From positions 1 to 64,000 of IMG/VR virus record IMGVR_UViG_3300048687_000070: a stretch of 64,000 bases of DNA. The stretch is one strand, 5' to 3'. The position numbers and the translations under genes were made by a program. Under the pieces are notes generated by a model. That model saw only the letters and a list, made by a program, of their open reading frames with translations, did no database searches and had not been told where the DNA came from. Origin of the DNA: a virus. Positions 45,248 to 53,717 of this stretch are shown piece by piece (the stretch's first letter is position 1; each line of letters begins with the position of its first letter).

Positions 45248-47389
45248 ATGAGCGCCCACCACACCGCGCCGGCCGACCCGAAGCCCGCCCTGAAACTCGT
45301 TCCCTCGACCGACACGGCCGTGCAGGTGTCGACTCGCCCGGAGCGGCGCCGCCTGCGCGCGGACCGACTGCGGCGCATCGTCGTCGCCACCCGCAACAAC
45401 CCGGGGTACCGGCTCGCCGTCCGGCACGGCGCCTACACCCTCGGCGGGACCCGCATCCTGACCCGTCGCGCCTGGGACGCACGGACCGCGGCCCGGTACG
45501 AGCGGATGATGCGCATCGCCGAAGCGTCCGGGAACGAGGAGGCCACACGGGTGTGGGAGCAGCGGGCCCACGCCTACCGGTTCGCCCGGCGCCGCGGACG
45601 CATGGAACTCCTGCAACTGATCCTCAACGCGCCCAAGGCGGTAGCCATGGGCGCGGGCGCAACCGCTGGCGTTCTCCTGCTGCTCGGGATGATGCTGGCC
45701 GCTGCCAGGGAAGACATCAGTGACGTCCTCGTCCCGCTCAACGCCGTGATTCAGCTGGTCAGCTGGGTTGCGTTCATCGCGGGCGTCGTCTGGCGGCCGT
45801 TGCTGGTGTCGCTGCCGTTCCTCGCTCTGGCCGGGGCGTGGGCGGTCGGACGCCACCAGAAGTCCGCACCGGTATGGGCACTGCCCGTCGACCCCGGCGA
45901 GCAGGGCATCGTCCCGGACGAGAACGCCATCATGCGGGCGCTGGGCAAGCTGAGCATCGCGGAGCTCAATGCGGCCATCAAGGAGGGCTGGCAGCCGCGT
46001 TGGGTGCAGGGCACCGTCCGCTCCGGCAACGGCTATCACGCCCAGCTGCAGCTTCCTCTTGGCGCCCCCGTCGAGATGATCATCAAGAAGAAGAATGTTC
46101 TCGCGCACAACCTGCTCCGCAAGCCCGTCGAAGTGTGGCCCACCGAGCCGCCCCGCATGCCTGGCGTCCTCGACCTGTGGGTCGCCGACCAGGGCTCCCT
46201 GTCCGGGAAGATCCCGAGTTGGCCGCTGCTGCACGAGGGCACGACCGACTACTTCGAGGGCGTTCCCCTCGGCGTGTCCCAGCGCGGTGATCCGATCATC
46301 GGGAAACTGATGGCCGCGAACTACATGGTCGGCGGGATCATGGGATCCGGTAAATCGTCGCTGGTCATCTCGCTGCTTCTGGGCGCCGCCCTCGATCCGA
46401 TCGTCGACATCGAGGCCTACGTCATGGCCTACAACGTCGACTACGACCCGCTCAAGCCCCGCATGAGCGTCCTGGTCAAGGGCGACGACGACGAGCAGCT
46501 GAAGACCGCCCTCGACCGGCTGCGCAGCCTGACCAACGAGGTCACCGAACGCGGCAAGCTGCTGGAGGAGCTCGGCGGCGAGACCACCAAGCTGACGCGG
46601 GAGCTTTCGCTGAGGGACCAGCGGATGCGGCCCAAGGTCATCGTTTTCGACGAGTGCCACGAGCTGTTCATGCACAAGGGCTACGGCAAAGAGGCCGCTG
46701 AACTGGCCATTCGCGTCATGAAGAAGGCCCGCAAGGTCGGTATCACCCTCATCTGGGTCACCGTGTCGCCGACCGCCGACAGCATCCCGCGCGACGTCAC
46801 CCGCAACACGAGTCACCGTGTCGCGTTCGCCGTCGGCGACCACGTCGCCAACGACGGACTGCTCGGCTCCGGCCGCCACAAGGCCGGCATCACCGCCACC
46901 ACACTCATCCCCGGCGAGGACGTCGGCACCGCCGTCACCGTCGGCTTCACCAGCAAGCCGTTCGAGGTGGTGCGCGCCCACTACGTGGCCCGCGACCCGG
47001 AAAAGAACATCGACCAGGTCACGCCCGTCGTCGAGCGCTCCTTGACGGCGTACAAGCGCGGCGACGTGTGGGAGGTGCCCGCACCCGAGAGGGTCGACCA
47101 CCTCGTCGACATCGCGAAAGTCCTCGGCCACGAACCCAAGCTGCTCACCCAGGACGTCCTGCACGAACTCCACAACCTGAACCCGGACGTCTACGGCGAG
47201 TGGACGTTCCGGGACCTGCGCAGCGTCCTCGACACGGCCGGCCACGGCGAGTACAAGACCGGCGGGCGCCAGCACGTCAGCCTCGACCGCATCCTCGACG
47301 CCATCGCCGCCCGCGACGAATACGCCTCCGAGGACGCCGTAGAGATCGGCTACAGCGAGGGAGGCGATGAGGGAGGAAGCGATACGTGA
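45248..47389 (+). CDS. TraB/FtsK-like DNA translocase
   Basis: 713 residues. Membrane helices at about 131-153 and 165-200 anchor a cytosolic FtsK/SpoIIIE-type motor with Walker A GIMGSGKS (363-370) and Walker B KVIVFDECH (463-471), followed by the arginine-finger region and a C-terminal winged-helix-like part (about 630-700). This is the architecture of Streptomyces TraB/TraSA proteins, which move double-stranded DNA between cells through a hexameric pore, recognising short clt repeats. Its location after an SpdB-like gene supports a conjugative rather than a cell-division role. Confidence 0.85.
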   Translation: MSAHHTAPADPKPALKLVPSTDTAVQVSTRPERRRLRADRLRRIVVATRNNPGYRLAVRHGAYTLGGTRILTRRAWDARTAARYERMMRIAEASGNEEATRVWEQRAHAYRFARRRGRMELLQLILNAPKAVAMGAGATAGVLLLLGMMLAAAREDISDVLVPLNAVIQLVSWVAFIAGVVWRPLLVSLPFLALAGAWAVGRHQKSAPVWALPVDPGEQGIVPDENAIMRALGKLSIAELNAAIKEGWQPRWVQGTVRSGNGYHAQLQLPLGAPVEMIIKKKNVLAHNLLRKPVEVWPTEPPRMPGVLDLWVADQGSLSGKIPSWPLLHEGTTDYFEGVPLGVSQRGDPIIGKLMAANYMVGGIMGSGKSSLVISLLLGAALDPIVDIEAYVMAYNVDYDPLKPRMSVLVKGDDDEQLKTALDRLRSLTNEVTERGKLLEELGGETTKLTRELSLRDQRMRPKVIVFDECHELFMHKGYGKEAAELAIRVMKKARKVGITLIWVTVSPTADSIPRDVTRNTSHRVAFAVGDHVANDGLLGSGRHKAGITATTLIPGEDVGTAVTVGFTSKPFEVVRAHYVARDPEKNIDQVTPVVERSLTAYKRGDVWEVPAPERVDHLVDIAKVLGHEPKLLTQDVLHELHNLNPDVYGEWTFRDLRSVLDTAGHGEYKTGGRQHVSLDRILDAIAARDEYASEDAVEIGYSEGGDEGGSDT

Positions 47390-47454
47390 GGGAGAAATCC
47401 CTCCGCGCCTCCCCACCTGCCTCCCCACGCCTGACCTGCACAAAGGCCCGGTTG

Positions 47455-47532
47455 GGGAGGCAAGGGAGGCAAGGGAGGCAGCCCTCCCAAGACCCCGGAA
47501 AACGCGCTGCGGCCTCCCCTCGGCTGCCTCCC
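47455..47532. repeat. GGGAGGCAA tandem repeats and inverted repeat after traB
   Basis: Three tandem nonamers at 47455-47463, 47464-47472 and 47473-47481 (the last ending in G). GGGAGGCAGCC (47473-47483) is the perfect complement of GGCTGCCTCCC (47522-47532). Further GGGAGG copies lie in the end of the traB-like gene. The rest of the 173-base gap holds no gene. Possible clt-type locus or terminator. Confidence 0.5.
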
Positions 47533-47562
47533 TCCCCACCCCGACACCGAAGGAGAACCGGC

Positions 47563-48192
47563 ATGAGCGGCACGGTGAAAGTGCAGCAGATGACGGTCGA
47601 CGGGGCACCGTACACGTGCCCCGAGTGCGACTCGCACACGTTCACACTCGACGGCCACCCGGTCTTCGACGCGCTCCCCGCGATAGCCAACTGCGACTTC
47701 TCGCACCACTGGGACGACTCGTTGATCACCGGTGACACGCTCGTGATGATCCGCGGTTCGCGTACCGGCCGCCCCCGCGCCCACGACGAGGACACGTTCG
47801 ACGTCACCCACAACGGCATCCGGTTCGAAGGCACCCTCGTACCCGAACTCGTCTACGACGACCTCCGTCAGGCCGGCCGCATCTACTGGAAGCGGATCAT
47901 CAAGCCCACCGTGCGGAAGAAGAAGCGGGCCGCGCTGCGCACCCTCGCCCGCCCCGGAAAGCAGGCTGCACGCAAGGCCCGCGACGCCGCATCGGCAACC
48001 AAGGCCGCCACCATCGCCGCCGCCTGGACCGCCCAGACCGGCGGCTACCAAGACGACGCCGACTACCAGAGCGAGTCCGTCATCCCCTGCGGAGCGGGCT
48101 GCACCGACGGCTACTTCCCCCTCGACACCCATATCCACGGCGCCGCCCAAGTCCGGTGCTCCGTATGCCACGGAACCGGCGAAACCCTGTAA
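47563..48192 (+). CDS. Zinc-ribbon protein of the transfer module
   Basis: 209 residues from ATG 47563 with AAGGAG upstream. An N-terminal CPECDSHTFTLDGH, a middle strand-rich region, a basic helical stretch (TVRKKKRAALRTLARPGKQAARKARDAA) and a C-terminal CGAGCTDGYFPLDTHIHGAAQVRCSVCHGTG ribbon. It may bind DNA or RNA. Starts upstream of 47563 run through the repeat region. Confidence 0.6.
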   Translation: MSGTVKVQQMTVDGAPYTCPECDSHTFTLDGHPVFDALPAIANCDFSHHWDDSLITGDTLVMIRGSRTGRPRAHDEDTFDVTHNGIRFEGTLVPELVYDDLRQAGRIYWKRIIKPTVRKKKRAALRTLARPGKQAARKARDAASATKAATIAAAWTAQTGGYQDDADYQSESVIPCGAGCTDGYFPLDTHIHGAAQVRCSVCHGTGETL

Positions 48193-48206
48193 GGAGATCC
48201 AACCCC

Positions 48207-48695
48207 ATGACCATGCCGCTGCCCGAGCCGCGCCCGACCATCCAGGCCGGGCAGCGGCAGCTCTCCCCGGAGACCCGGAAGATTCTCGACGAGATCGAGA
48301 CCGTGTACAGCAAGTCCGTACCGACATCGGTGCGCGTTGAGGAAGTGCCGCACCCGGCCCCGCCAGCCGTCCAGCAGCCCGGCCGGCCCCCCATGAGCCC
48401 GCGGGCGACCGGGGTGTCCGTGATGCTCGTCGCCGGCGGCTTCTTCTCCCTGTGCCTCGGCGCGGCGACCTCGATGGTCCTGTACTTCTCGCAGGCCGCC
48501 AACGAGACCGTCGTCATCACCCTGTGCGCGGCGCCCCCCGCCGTGTTCCTGTCGCTCGGCGCCCTCGTCAAGAAGATCCGCAAGGCGATGCCCGACGAGC
48601 ACCACCACCACTACGAGGCGCCAGTGTTCCAGGACCAGCGCACCACCCACACCGAGACCCGCGGCGTGTGGGCGCGCACCAACAACACGCAGTAG
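48207..48695 (+). CDS. Two-span membrane protein, Spd-like
   Basis: 162 residues with AAGGAG upstream. Pro-rich cytoplasmic N-terminus, membrane helices at about 68-92 and 100-124, then a charged His-rich tail (MPDEHHHHYEAPVFQDQ). It closes the transfer operon. Confidence 0.6.
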   Translation: MTMPLPEPRPTIQAGQRQLSPETRKILDEIETVYSKSVPTSVRVEEVPHPAPPAVQQPGRPPMSPRATGVSVMLVAGGFFSLCLGAATSMVLYFSQAANETVVITLCAAPPAVFLSLGALVKKIRKAMPDEHHHHYEAPVFQDQRTTHTETRGVWARTNNTQ

Positions 48696-48748
48696 TTGAC
48701 GCGTTGACGTGGGCGAACGTAACGTGTGATTCGCTGGTCTTAAGTGTC

Positions 48749-48779
48749 AAGAGGGCTACCTGATGCAGGTGGCCCTCTT
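48749..48779 (+). terminator. Terminator of the transfer operon
   Basis: AAGAGGGCTACCTG pairs with CAGGTGGCCCTCTT around ATG, followed by TGCG. Confidence 0.75.
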
Positions 48780-48798
48780 TGCGTTCCCGGAGGTGACC

Positions 48799-49035
48799 AT
48801 GACCGCCTCCACCCGCGGCCTGCTCACGGAGGGCGAGGCCGCCTACTACGCGGGCCGGCCCGGCGCCACGATCCGCCGGTGGGCCCACGAAGGCCGCATC
48901 CACCGGCACGGCTCGGGCCGCGGCAACGTCCGCTACAGCGTGTTCGAGCTCCCCAAAGCCGAACGCGACGAATGGACCCGCGCGCTGCTCGCGCCCGGCG
49001 CAACCCCACCTCTCCCCGCGGTCCGCGCCGCATAG
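48799..49035 (+). CDS. MerR/excisionase-like HTH protein
   Basis: 78 residues from ATG 48799 with GGAGG upstream. LLTEGEAAYYAGRPGATIRRWAHEGRIHRHGSGRGNVRYSVFELP is a winged-helix HTH_17 domain. It may regulate the following fibre genes or serve as a second recombination directionality factor. Confidence 0.7.
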   Translation: MTASTRGLLTEGEAAYYAGRPGATIRRWAHEGRIHRHGSGRGNVRYSVFELPKAERDEWTRALLAPGATPPLPAVRAA

Positions 49036-49037
49036 AC

Positions 49038-49103
49038 CGGGGCGGCTGCTCACCGCCCCGACGTCCCGCCGCCCCACTACCCCCCAGGTACAGGCGGCGG
49101 GAC
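49038..49103 (+). terminator. Two tandem hairpins
   Basis: CGGGGCGG/CCGCCCCG (49038-49060) and GTCCCGCCGCC/GGCGGCGGGAC (49063-49103), between the HTH gene and the first fibre gene. Confidence 0.65.
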
Positions 49104-49146
49104 ACCCCCACCCCGCGCCACGCGGCGCCCAGTTGAAGGAGGCCGC

Positions 49147-49533
49147 GTGGCCGACAACCTCAGCGCGACAGCCGAGAACCTCGCCCTGGACTGGCTCACA
49201 GGCGTCGGCGCACCGACCCGGCCCAGCGCGCCGCTCAAGGTCGCACTCGTCACCGCCAACGGCTCTGACACCACCGCAGGCACCGAAGTCACCGGCGGCT
49301 CCTACACGCGGCAGACGCTCACCGTCGCCGCAGCCGCAACCGGCGCCACCGCCAACGCGGCCGACATCGTGTTCACCGGCATGCCCGCCACAACCATCGT
49401 CGGAGTCGAAGTCTGGGACAGCGCCAGCACCCCGATACGCCTCTGGTACGGGGCGCTCGCCACCCCCCGCACGCCAGCCGCCGGAGACGACAGCCGCTTC
49501 ACCGCAGGACAGCTCACTCTGTCCCTGTCCTGA
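49147..49533 (+). CDS. Minor structural/tail fibre protein
   Basis: 128 residues from GTG with AAGGAGG upstream. The opening ADNLSATAENLALDWLTGVGAPTRP and the beta-sandwich that follows are typical of small virion proteins encoded with fibres in Streptomyces siphoviruses. Confidence 0.65.
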   Translation: MADNLSATAENLALDWLTGVGAPTRPSAPLKVALVTANGSDTTAGTEVTGGSYTRQTLTVAAAATGATANAADIVFTGMPATTIVGVEVWDSASTPIRLWYGALATPRTPAAGDDSRFTAGQLTLSLS

Positions 49534-49545
49534 CAGGGAGGCGCC

Positions 49546-50655
49546 ATGCCGTCGCTCTCCCTCCTCGTGGACAACTTCAACGACAACGACATGGGCCCCG
49601 AATGGGGCGACTCCTACGCCGGCGCCACCGAGACCGGAGGCCGGGCCCGCGTCCCCGTCGTAGCAGGAACCTACGCCGGCTACCAGACCGGCCGAGCCTG
49701 GACCTTCGCCGGCGCCACCGTCTACCTCAAGCTCGCCACCAGGCCCGCCGCATCCACAGGCACCGACGTGTCCGCGAACTTCCTCGTAACCAGCAGCGTC
49801 GACGGCACGTCGATCGGCTTCAAGTACAACGCGGTCACCGCCATGCTGCGCATGCAGTCGAACGTCGACTACTACGACACGGACGGCGTCGAGATCGCCT
49901 ACTCGGCGACCGATCACCTGTGGCTGAGACTCCGCGAAGACGGCACCAACGTCTACTGGGACACCTCGCCGAACGGCAGCACGTGGACCAACCGGCGGAC
50001 GCTCGCCACCCCCTCCTGGATTACAGCGGCCGTCGACACGTGCGCGCTCGACCTGTACGCCTACCGCAACGCAGGCGTCAGCGACTACGCCGAGTTCGAC
50101 AACGTCAACACGATGTCCGACGGGGCTGTGTGGGACCTGGTGGCAGCCCTGTCGGGCCAGTCGGCCCTCACGGCAGCAGTCAAGTCGACGACAGTCCTGA
50201 CAGCCGCACTGAGCGCGGAAAGCAGCCTCACCGCATCCGCCACACAGGCCCTGAACGTGTCGGCCGACCTCGCTGTAACAGGCACGCTGACCGCCGACCT
50301 GAACAACACCGAGATTCCGGAGGTGGCAGCAATGGCCGCCGGAGACCTCGACCTGTACATCGAGCAAGGCGCCACGTTCGTCCAGACGTACACGGTCACC
50401 GACCTCGACTTCACATGGGCCGGCTGGGCGGCGCGAGGCCAGATCCGGTCCGCCGCCAACAGCGCGGGCGAACTCCTCCTCGACCTCACCGCACACCTGA
50501 CCGTCGATGGGCCCGCCGTGCGCCTCGCCATTCCCGCCACCGTCACCCAGACCCTCACCCGCAACGGGCGCTGGGACCTGGAGATGGTCAACGGGCCGAC
50601 CGTCGTCCGCATCCTCAACGGGCGCGTCCACATCAGCCCGGAGGTGACCCGGTGA
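49546..50655 (+). CDS. Fibre protein: lectin-like and LtfC-like domains
   Basis: 369 residues. Residues 8-200 form a concanavalin-like jelly-roll (DNFNDNDMGPEWGDSYAGATETGG...LWLRLREDGTNVYWDTSPNGSTW), a carbohydrate-binding fold. About 200-255 is an Ala/Ser/Thr repeat linker. About 262-369 matches the LtfC/p132/Gp6 beta-sandwich of actinophage fibres (LDLYIEQGATFVQTYTV...WDLEMVNGPTVVRILNGRVHI). It probably binds host surface polysaccharide. Confidence 0.7.
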   Translation: MPSLSLLVDNFNDNDMGPEWGDSYAGATETGGRARVPVVAGTYAGYQTGRAWTFAGATVYLKLATRPAASTGTDVSANFLVTSSVDGTSIGFKYNAVTAMLRMQSNVDYYDTDGVEIAYSATDHLWLRLREDGTNVYWDTSPNGSTWTNRRTLATPSWITAAVDTCALDLYAYRNAGVSDYAEFDNVNTMSDGAVWDLVAALSGQSALTAAVKSTTVLTAALSAESSLTASATQALNVSADLAVTGTLTADLNNTEIPEVAAMAAGDLDLYIEQGATFVQTYTVTDLDFTWAGWAARGQIRSAANSAGELLLDLTAHLTVDGPAVRLAIPATVTQTLTRNGRWDLEMVNGPTVVRILNGRVHISPEVTR

Positions 50656-52577
50656 AAATCCAGGTCACCGGCGAAACCACCGCCGACGAGATCACCGTCA
50701 ACGGCGGCAAGCCCTCCACCGTCATCGAAGTCGCCGCCGGGCTCGTCTCCTCCGTCAACGGGCGCACCGGCGGAGTCGACGGCCTCGCCGAAACCGCCGC
50801 CATCCCCGGCATCGCCGCCGACGTCGCCACCGGCATCAGCGACGCCGCGGTCGGCGCCCACAACGGGCAGACCGCAGGCGTGCATGGCATCCCCGACACG
50901 ACGGCGCTCCTCACCGCCGTCCCGTTCGACGACGACGCCATCCGCGACATCACCGCCAACTCGCAGGCGGGCACCAGTAGTCATGCGGCCCGCGCCGACC
51001 ACACACATGGCGGAGGCGGCGGGAGCGGCCTCACCGGCGTCTACGACGTCACCCGCGGGCCGTACAACGCTGTCGGCAACGGCAGCCACGACGACCTCGA
51101 TGCGATCCAGGACGCGCTCGACGACGCGTATGCAGCCGGCGGCGGCATCGTCTACCTGCCGCCCGGACGCACCTACGCGATCAGCGACTACCTGCACATC
51201 CTCACCGGGACGACGGTCCTAGCGCACGGGGCCACCATCAAGGGCATCGCCAACCGCGGCCTCGTGAAGCTGTTCCGGGACTCGGAGACGACGACGACCG
51301 GCTACAACGGGCACTCCCGGATCCGGATCCGTGGCGGTATCTGGGACGTCAACGCCGCCAACGCGGGCGTCGGCACGGTCACGGCGATCGTCGACGGATT
51401 CCTGATGGGCCACAACAACGACGTGCTCTTCGACGGCGTCACCGTGCGAAACGTGTCCGGCGCGCACGGCATCGACATGACTGCCTCGCAGAACGTGCGG
51501 ATCATCGGCTGCCGCTTCGAAGGGTTCAAAGACAACACCAGCGACCAGTCCTCCAGCTTCCGTGAGGCGATCCAGCTCGACTACGCGATGACCGGCTCTG
51601 GTATCAACGGCGCCTTCGACAACACGCCTTCGCGGAACGTGTACATCGAGGGCTGCTACTTCGGGCCGTCCTCCCGCCTCGGCGGCTTCGGGCGTGCGGT
51701 CGGCTCCCACACCAGCGTCAGCGCGACCGTCTGGTGCGAGAACATCCACATCCGTGGCTGCCGCATCGAAGCCACCACGCAAGAGGGCATCCGTGCCTAC
51801 GCGTGGCGCAACGCCGTCATCGCCGACAACATCATCTCCGGAACCGGCCTCTCCGGAATCATGGTCACCGGGCCCGACCCGGCCGTCGCCGGATACGCCA
51901 ACCTGTGCCAGAACATCAGCGTCGACAACAACACCGTCGCCGCACCCGGCTCCGCCAGCGGCAGCCCCATCCGCGTCACCGGATACGCCACCGCCCGGCC
52001 CACCGGCATCACCATCACCCGCAACACCGTGACCGGATCCCTGTCGACCGGCATCTACGTGTCCCAGGCCGACACCCCGCAGATCGCCACCAACCGAATC
52101 CTGGCCTGCACCAGCAGCAGCATCTACGCGATCAACAGCGCCGCTCCGCACATCGCGACCAACCATGTCAACGGAGCTGGCGGTGCCAGCATCGGCGTCG
52201 ACACCTGCACCGGCGGACACGTCACCGGCAACGACGTCGAAGGCGCCGGAGGCCACGGCATCCTCATCGCCGGCGCCTCCAACGTCAGCGTCGCCACCAA
52301 CCGCGTCGTCGGCGCCATCGGATCAGGCATCCGGGCTGCAGGCACCGGCACGGTCCGGCCCCGGATCATCGGCAACACCATCCTCCGGAACGGCGTCGCC
52401 GCCACCTTCGGGCTCGACGTCGCCGCCTCGGCCACCGACGCCCTGGTCATCAACAACGACCTCACCGGCTCGACATGGCCCGGCAGCACCGCCTACAACC
52501 TGGTCGGCACCCGGCAAATCCTCGACTGGACAGGCGCCGTAGGCGTCACCGCCCCCGGCCAGAACCTCGCCAGCTAG
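50652..52577 (+). CDS. Beta-helix tailspike (pectin-lyase fold)
   Basis: 641 residues from GTG in overlap. An N-terminal virion-attachment region (1-110) ends in the trimeric HTHGGGGG motif. A right-handed parallel beta helix follows (about 125-600), starting YNAVGNGSHDDLDAIQDALDDAYAAGGGIVYLPPGRTY and continuing as repeated N-x-x-I/V rungs (NVRIIGCRFEGF, NIHIRGCRIEATTQEGI, GITITRNTVTGSLSTGI). Such spikes bind or cut host capsule or teichoic polymers. No specific catalytic triad can be named from sequence. Confidence 0.8.
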   Translation: MKIQVTGETTADEITVNGGKPSTVIEVAAGLVSSVNGRTGGVDGLAETAAIPGIAADVATGISDAAVGAHNGQTAGVHGIPDTTALLTAVPFDDDAIRDITANSQAGTSSHAARADHTHGGGGGSGLTGVYDVTRGPYNAVGNGSHDDLDAIQDALDDAYAAGGGIVYLPPGRTYAISDYLHILTGTTVLAHGATIKGIANRGLVKLFRDSETTTTGYNGHSRIRIRGGIWDVNAANAGVGTVTAIVDGFLMGHNNDVLFDGVTVRNVSGAHGIDMTASQNVRIIGCRFEGFKDNTSDQSSSFREAIQLDYAMTGSGINGAFDNTPSRNVYIEGCYFGPSSRLGGFGRAVGSHTSVSATVWCENIHIRGCRIEATTQEGIRAYAWRNAVIADNIISGTGLSGIMVTGPDPAVAGYANLCQNISVDNNTVAAPGSASGSPIRVTGYATARPTGITITRNTVTGSLSTGIYVSQADTPQIATNRILACTSSSIYAINSAAPHIATNHVNGAGGASIGVDTCTGGHVTGNDVEGAGGHGILIAGASNVSVATNRVVGAIGSGIRAAGTGTVRPRIIGNTILRNGVAATFGLDVAASATDALVINNDLTGSTWPGSTAYNLVGTRQILDWTGAVGVTAPGQNLAS

Positions 52578-52587
52578 GAGACCCGTC

Positions 52588-52920
52588 ATGCCCCGCACCA
52601 CACTCACCGCCGTCCAGGCTTCGCGCGCGGGCACGACGCTCCCGACCGCGACCGCGGGCGATGCTGTCAACGGCAATCAGATCAACAACGACGGCCGCGT
52701 CGTCCTCATCGTCAAGAACACCAACGCGGCCACGACCGCACGCACGATCACCTTTGCGACCACGGTGAAGGTCGACGGGCTCACCGCACCCACCCGCAGC
52801 GAGACCATCCCCGCAGGCGAGACCCAGGCGTTCGGGCTGTTCCCGCCCAACGACTACGGCACCGTGCTCCAGATCAACGTCGACAACGCCGAGCTCACCA
52901 TCAGCGCCATCCACGTGTGA
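52588..52920 (+). CDS. Small structural protein
   Basis: 110 residues, all-beta (VVLIVKNTNAATTARTITFATTVKVDG...SETIPAGETQAFGLF). Immunoglobulin-like virion decoration or fibre cap is likely from fold and position. AGGAG is upstream. Confidence 0.6.
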   Translation: MPRTTLTAVQASRAGTTLPTATAGDAVNGNQINNDGRVVLIVKNTNAATTARTITFATTVKVDGLTAPTRSETIPAGETQAFGLFPPNDYGTVLQINVDNAELTISAIHV

Positions 52921-53011
52921 GCGACAGGAACGTTACGACCCTGCCACAGGCGTACCCGCGTGTGCGCGATGCCTCTACTCTCCCTATGTCAACAGGACAT
53001 TGGGGGGATTC

Positions 53012-53188
53012 ATGGCAAAGATCAGAACACGGCAGAAGATGGGATGGATCGCGATCACGTTCCACTGGACGATGATCGTATGCACTGTGGGGCTCTGGAC
53101 GCCCATCTACCTGGCTGCACGCAGAAGGCGCGTCACCATCACACAGATCCCCAACGGATACCAAGGGCCCGTACCGCCCATGCGCTAG
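53012..53188 (+). CDS. Small membrane protein
   Basis: 58 residues from ATG 53012 with GGGGG upstream. One hydrophobic helix (about 10-34: MGWIAITFHWTMIVCTVGLW) and a basic tail. Located just before the HNH/terminase genes; function unknown. Confidence 0.5.
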   Translation: MAKIRTRQKMGWIAITFHWTMIVCTVGLWTPIYLAARRRRVTITQIPNGYQGPVPPMR

Positions 53189-53211
53189 GCGACGTACAGG
53201 TGGGGTGACTG

Positions 53212-53595
53212 ATGCCCGTTGCCCCGCCTACACGATGTTGCATCGCTGCATGCCATGAGCTGGCCATCAAGCGTGGTCGATGTGAGGAGCATCAGCCTGA
53301 GCCATGGGCTGATCGCCCCTCGCCTCAAGAGCGTTACGGCATGAGCAGTGGCACGATGCGCGCACTCAAGGCCAGGGTCATGCAGCGTGATCACGGATGC
53401 TGCTATGTGTGCGGCGGCGAGGACGCCGACGAGCTGGAACACAAGATCCCCGTGAGCCAGGGCGGAGCCGCACGTGACCTCGACAACCTCGGACTGATCC
53501 ACTCCGAGCCCTGCCACCGCGAGAAGACCGCGCGCGAAGCCCTCGAAGGCAGCCGGCGCGCCCGCGCCAAGCGCGCGACCCGATCCCGGGGGTAG
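53212..53595 (+). CDS. HNH endonuclease of the packaging module
   Basis: 127 residues. The core is RDHGCCYVCGGEDADELEHKIPVSQGGAARDLDNLGLIHSEPCHREKT with His77, Asn92 and His102 plus the Cys pair 64/67 and Cys101. HNH proteins next to terminase genes are required for cos cleavage in several HK97-like phages, so this probably works with TerL at the adjacent cos. Confidence 0.85.
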   Translation: MPVAPPTRCCIAACHELAIKRGRCEEHQPEPWADRPSPQERYGMSSGTMRALKARVMQRDHGCCYVCGGEDADELEHKIPVSQGGAARDLDNLGLIHSEPCHREKTAREALEGSRRARAKRATRSRG

Positions 53596-53717
53596 GGGAG
53601 TCAAAATCACGGCGCAAGATCACTGGGGGACCGACGCGGCCAGTCAGGATGGCGCGCGCTCACTACGTACATAAGGGGCAGGCCTCCGACCTGCGGCGAT
53701 GCCGAGGGGAGACGATC
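53596..53717. other. Candidate cos region
   Basis: 122 bases without a gene between HNH and the small terminase. It includes TCAAAATCAC and AAGATCAC, imperfect repeats in an otherwise GC-rich stretch. A cos role is inferred from HNH-TerS position; no end sequence is visible. Confidence 0.35.

Noticed and set aside
47455-47481. CRISPR-like short tandem repeats
   Set aside because: Nonamers are contiguous with no spacers.
44702-47608. Leftward open frame of 968 codons
   Set aside because: It is antisense to the traB-like gene; the rightward frame has Walker motifs and membrane helices, so this is a shadow.
49602-50651. Upstream extension of the tailspike frame
   Set aside because: Arg-rich shadow of the fibre gene; the GTG at 50652 in overlap with the fibre stop is the better start.
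50085-51197. Leftward open frame of 370 codons, and a similar one at 51219-52256
   Set aside because: Both lie opposite the lectin-like fibre and beta-helix spike, which have clear fold patterns.
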